Source: UBA6197 sp047638075 (GTDB lineage: Bacteria > Pseudomonadota > Alphaproteobacteria > Rhodobacterales > Rhodobacteraceae). From it: a stretch of 32,978 bases of DNA. The notes under the pieces were generated by a model, which had not been told where the DNA came from, did not search any database, and saw only the letters and a list, made by a program, of their open reading frames with translations. Below are positions 32,710 to 32,978 of the stretch, one piece after another; within the stretch, counting starts at the first letter, position 1; every line of letters starts with the position of its first letter. Made by a program: the position numbers and the translations under genes. Where the stretch lies: contig NZ_JBLJBV010000062.1 of NCBI RefSeq assembly GCF_047638075.1, forward strand, positions 1-32,978, read 5' to 3'.

Positions 32710-32978
32710 TGTTCGTTTTCAGCACGACCTGGTGATAAAGCGCACCCACAATATGCAGCCCGATCAGCAGCAACAAGGCCAGCTTCATCAGCTCATGCGT
32801 TGAGGCGGCCTGCTTGATGCCGCCAAACCACGCCATGCCGCCCGAAATCACCATGGCGATCAGCACCATATAAAGCAGCCCGTGCGTTGCCATCGCAACC
32901 ATCTGCAATGAGGGCGCCTCTTCGGCGGGGGGCGGTGGCGCCCCGCGACGCGCCCGCAGCGCAAGCCGCCACGCGACC
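32678..32978 (-). CDS. Cytochrome b561, C-terminal part (gene continues past the window)
   Basis: About 99 codons are visible. They give WRLALRARRGAPPPPAEEAP, then MATHGLLYMVLIAMVISGGM and ALLLLIGLHIVGALYHQVVL, the last two helices of the bacterial (CybB-type) b561 family with His residues (THGLLY, LHIVGALYH) that bind haem b. The frame stays open to the window edge, so the start is outside. The family passes electrons from ubiquinol in the inner membrane. It converges on the hydrolase gene. Confidence 0.85.
   Translation of the reverse strand, partial: VAWRLALRARRGAPPPPAEEAPSLQMVAMATHGLLYMVLIAMVISGGMAWFGGIKQAASTHELMKLALLLLIGLHIVGALYHQVVLKTNIMMRMKRPLD

Overview
The window is high-GC alphaproteobacterial chromosome, most likely Rhodobacteraceae (Rhodobacter/Roseobacter relatives). 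The support is gene content and style: a bet/cho choline cluster with BetI boxes, an ScfR/PccR-type regulator, a MaeB-type malic enzyme with a phosphotransacetylase tail, a PrpE propionyl-CoA synthetase, many ATGA/TGATG gene overlaps, and an encoded tRNA-Lys CCA end.

Bases 1-3860 are a graveyard of transposons: a decayed IS66 TnpC with its small partner ORF, a chimera of two IS3-type transposases, an IS110 transposase with frameshifts and an internal deletion, and a 39-codon IS3 OrfA fragment. Peppered through these remnants, in both orientations, is a family of 37-43 bp hairpin elements (5 clear copies and one divergent one). They start CCCTYTY, carry a dyad usually built on TTTGC/GCAAA, and end CTGCCGGGYARYR. 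Comparison with the expected transposase protein shows that they are insertions with clean edges. I do not recognise this family by name, and it is the best candidate here for something undescribed.

Bases 3860-8870 hold minus-strand housekeeping genes: a small-molecule kinase paired with a class III aminotransferase-fold phospho-lyase candidate, arfB, mtaB and dapF. A plus-strand tRNA-Lys(UUU) follows. After a 424 bp gap without a recognised gene come a PccR-like regulator (9296-10690) and a small DUF465 gene.

Bases 11130-18094 form the choline-to-glycine betaine module. betB-betA and betI lie on the minus strand, and choX-choW-choV (ABC uptake) diverges from betI. Two near-identical 20 bp BetI-like boxes sit in front of betB and between betI and choX, so oxidation and uptake are probably controlled together.

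Bases 18269-24504 contain two uncharacterised genes and a tightly overlapped minus-strand nucleoside salvage operon, cdd-deoA-deoB-add-upp. Bases 24673-32978 carry maeB, prpE, nadK, glyA, a small membrane protein, an alpha/beta hydrolase and the 3' part of a cytochrome b561 gene. The prpE upstream region has four TTTGCAAA-like sites spaced 32, 16 and 32 bp apart, and the same octamer lies in front of the PccR-like gene. This predicts a regulon joining the two loci.
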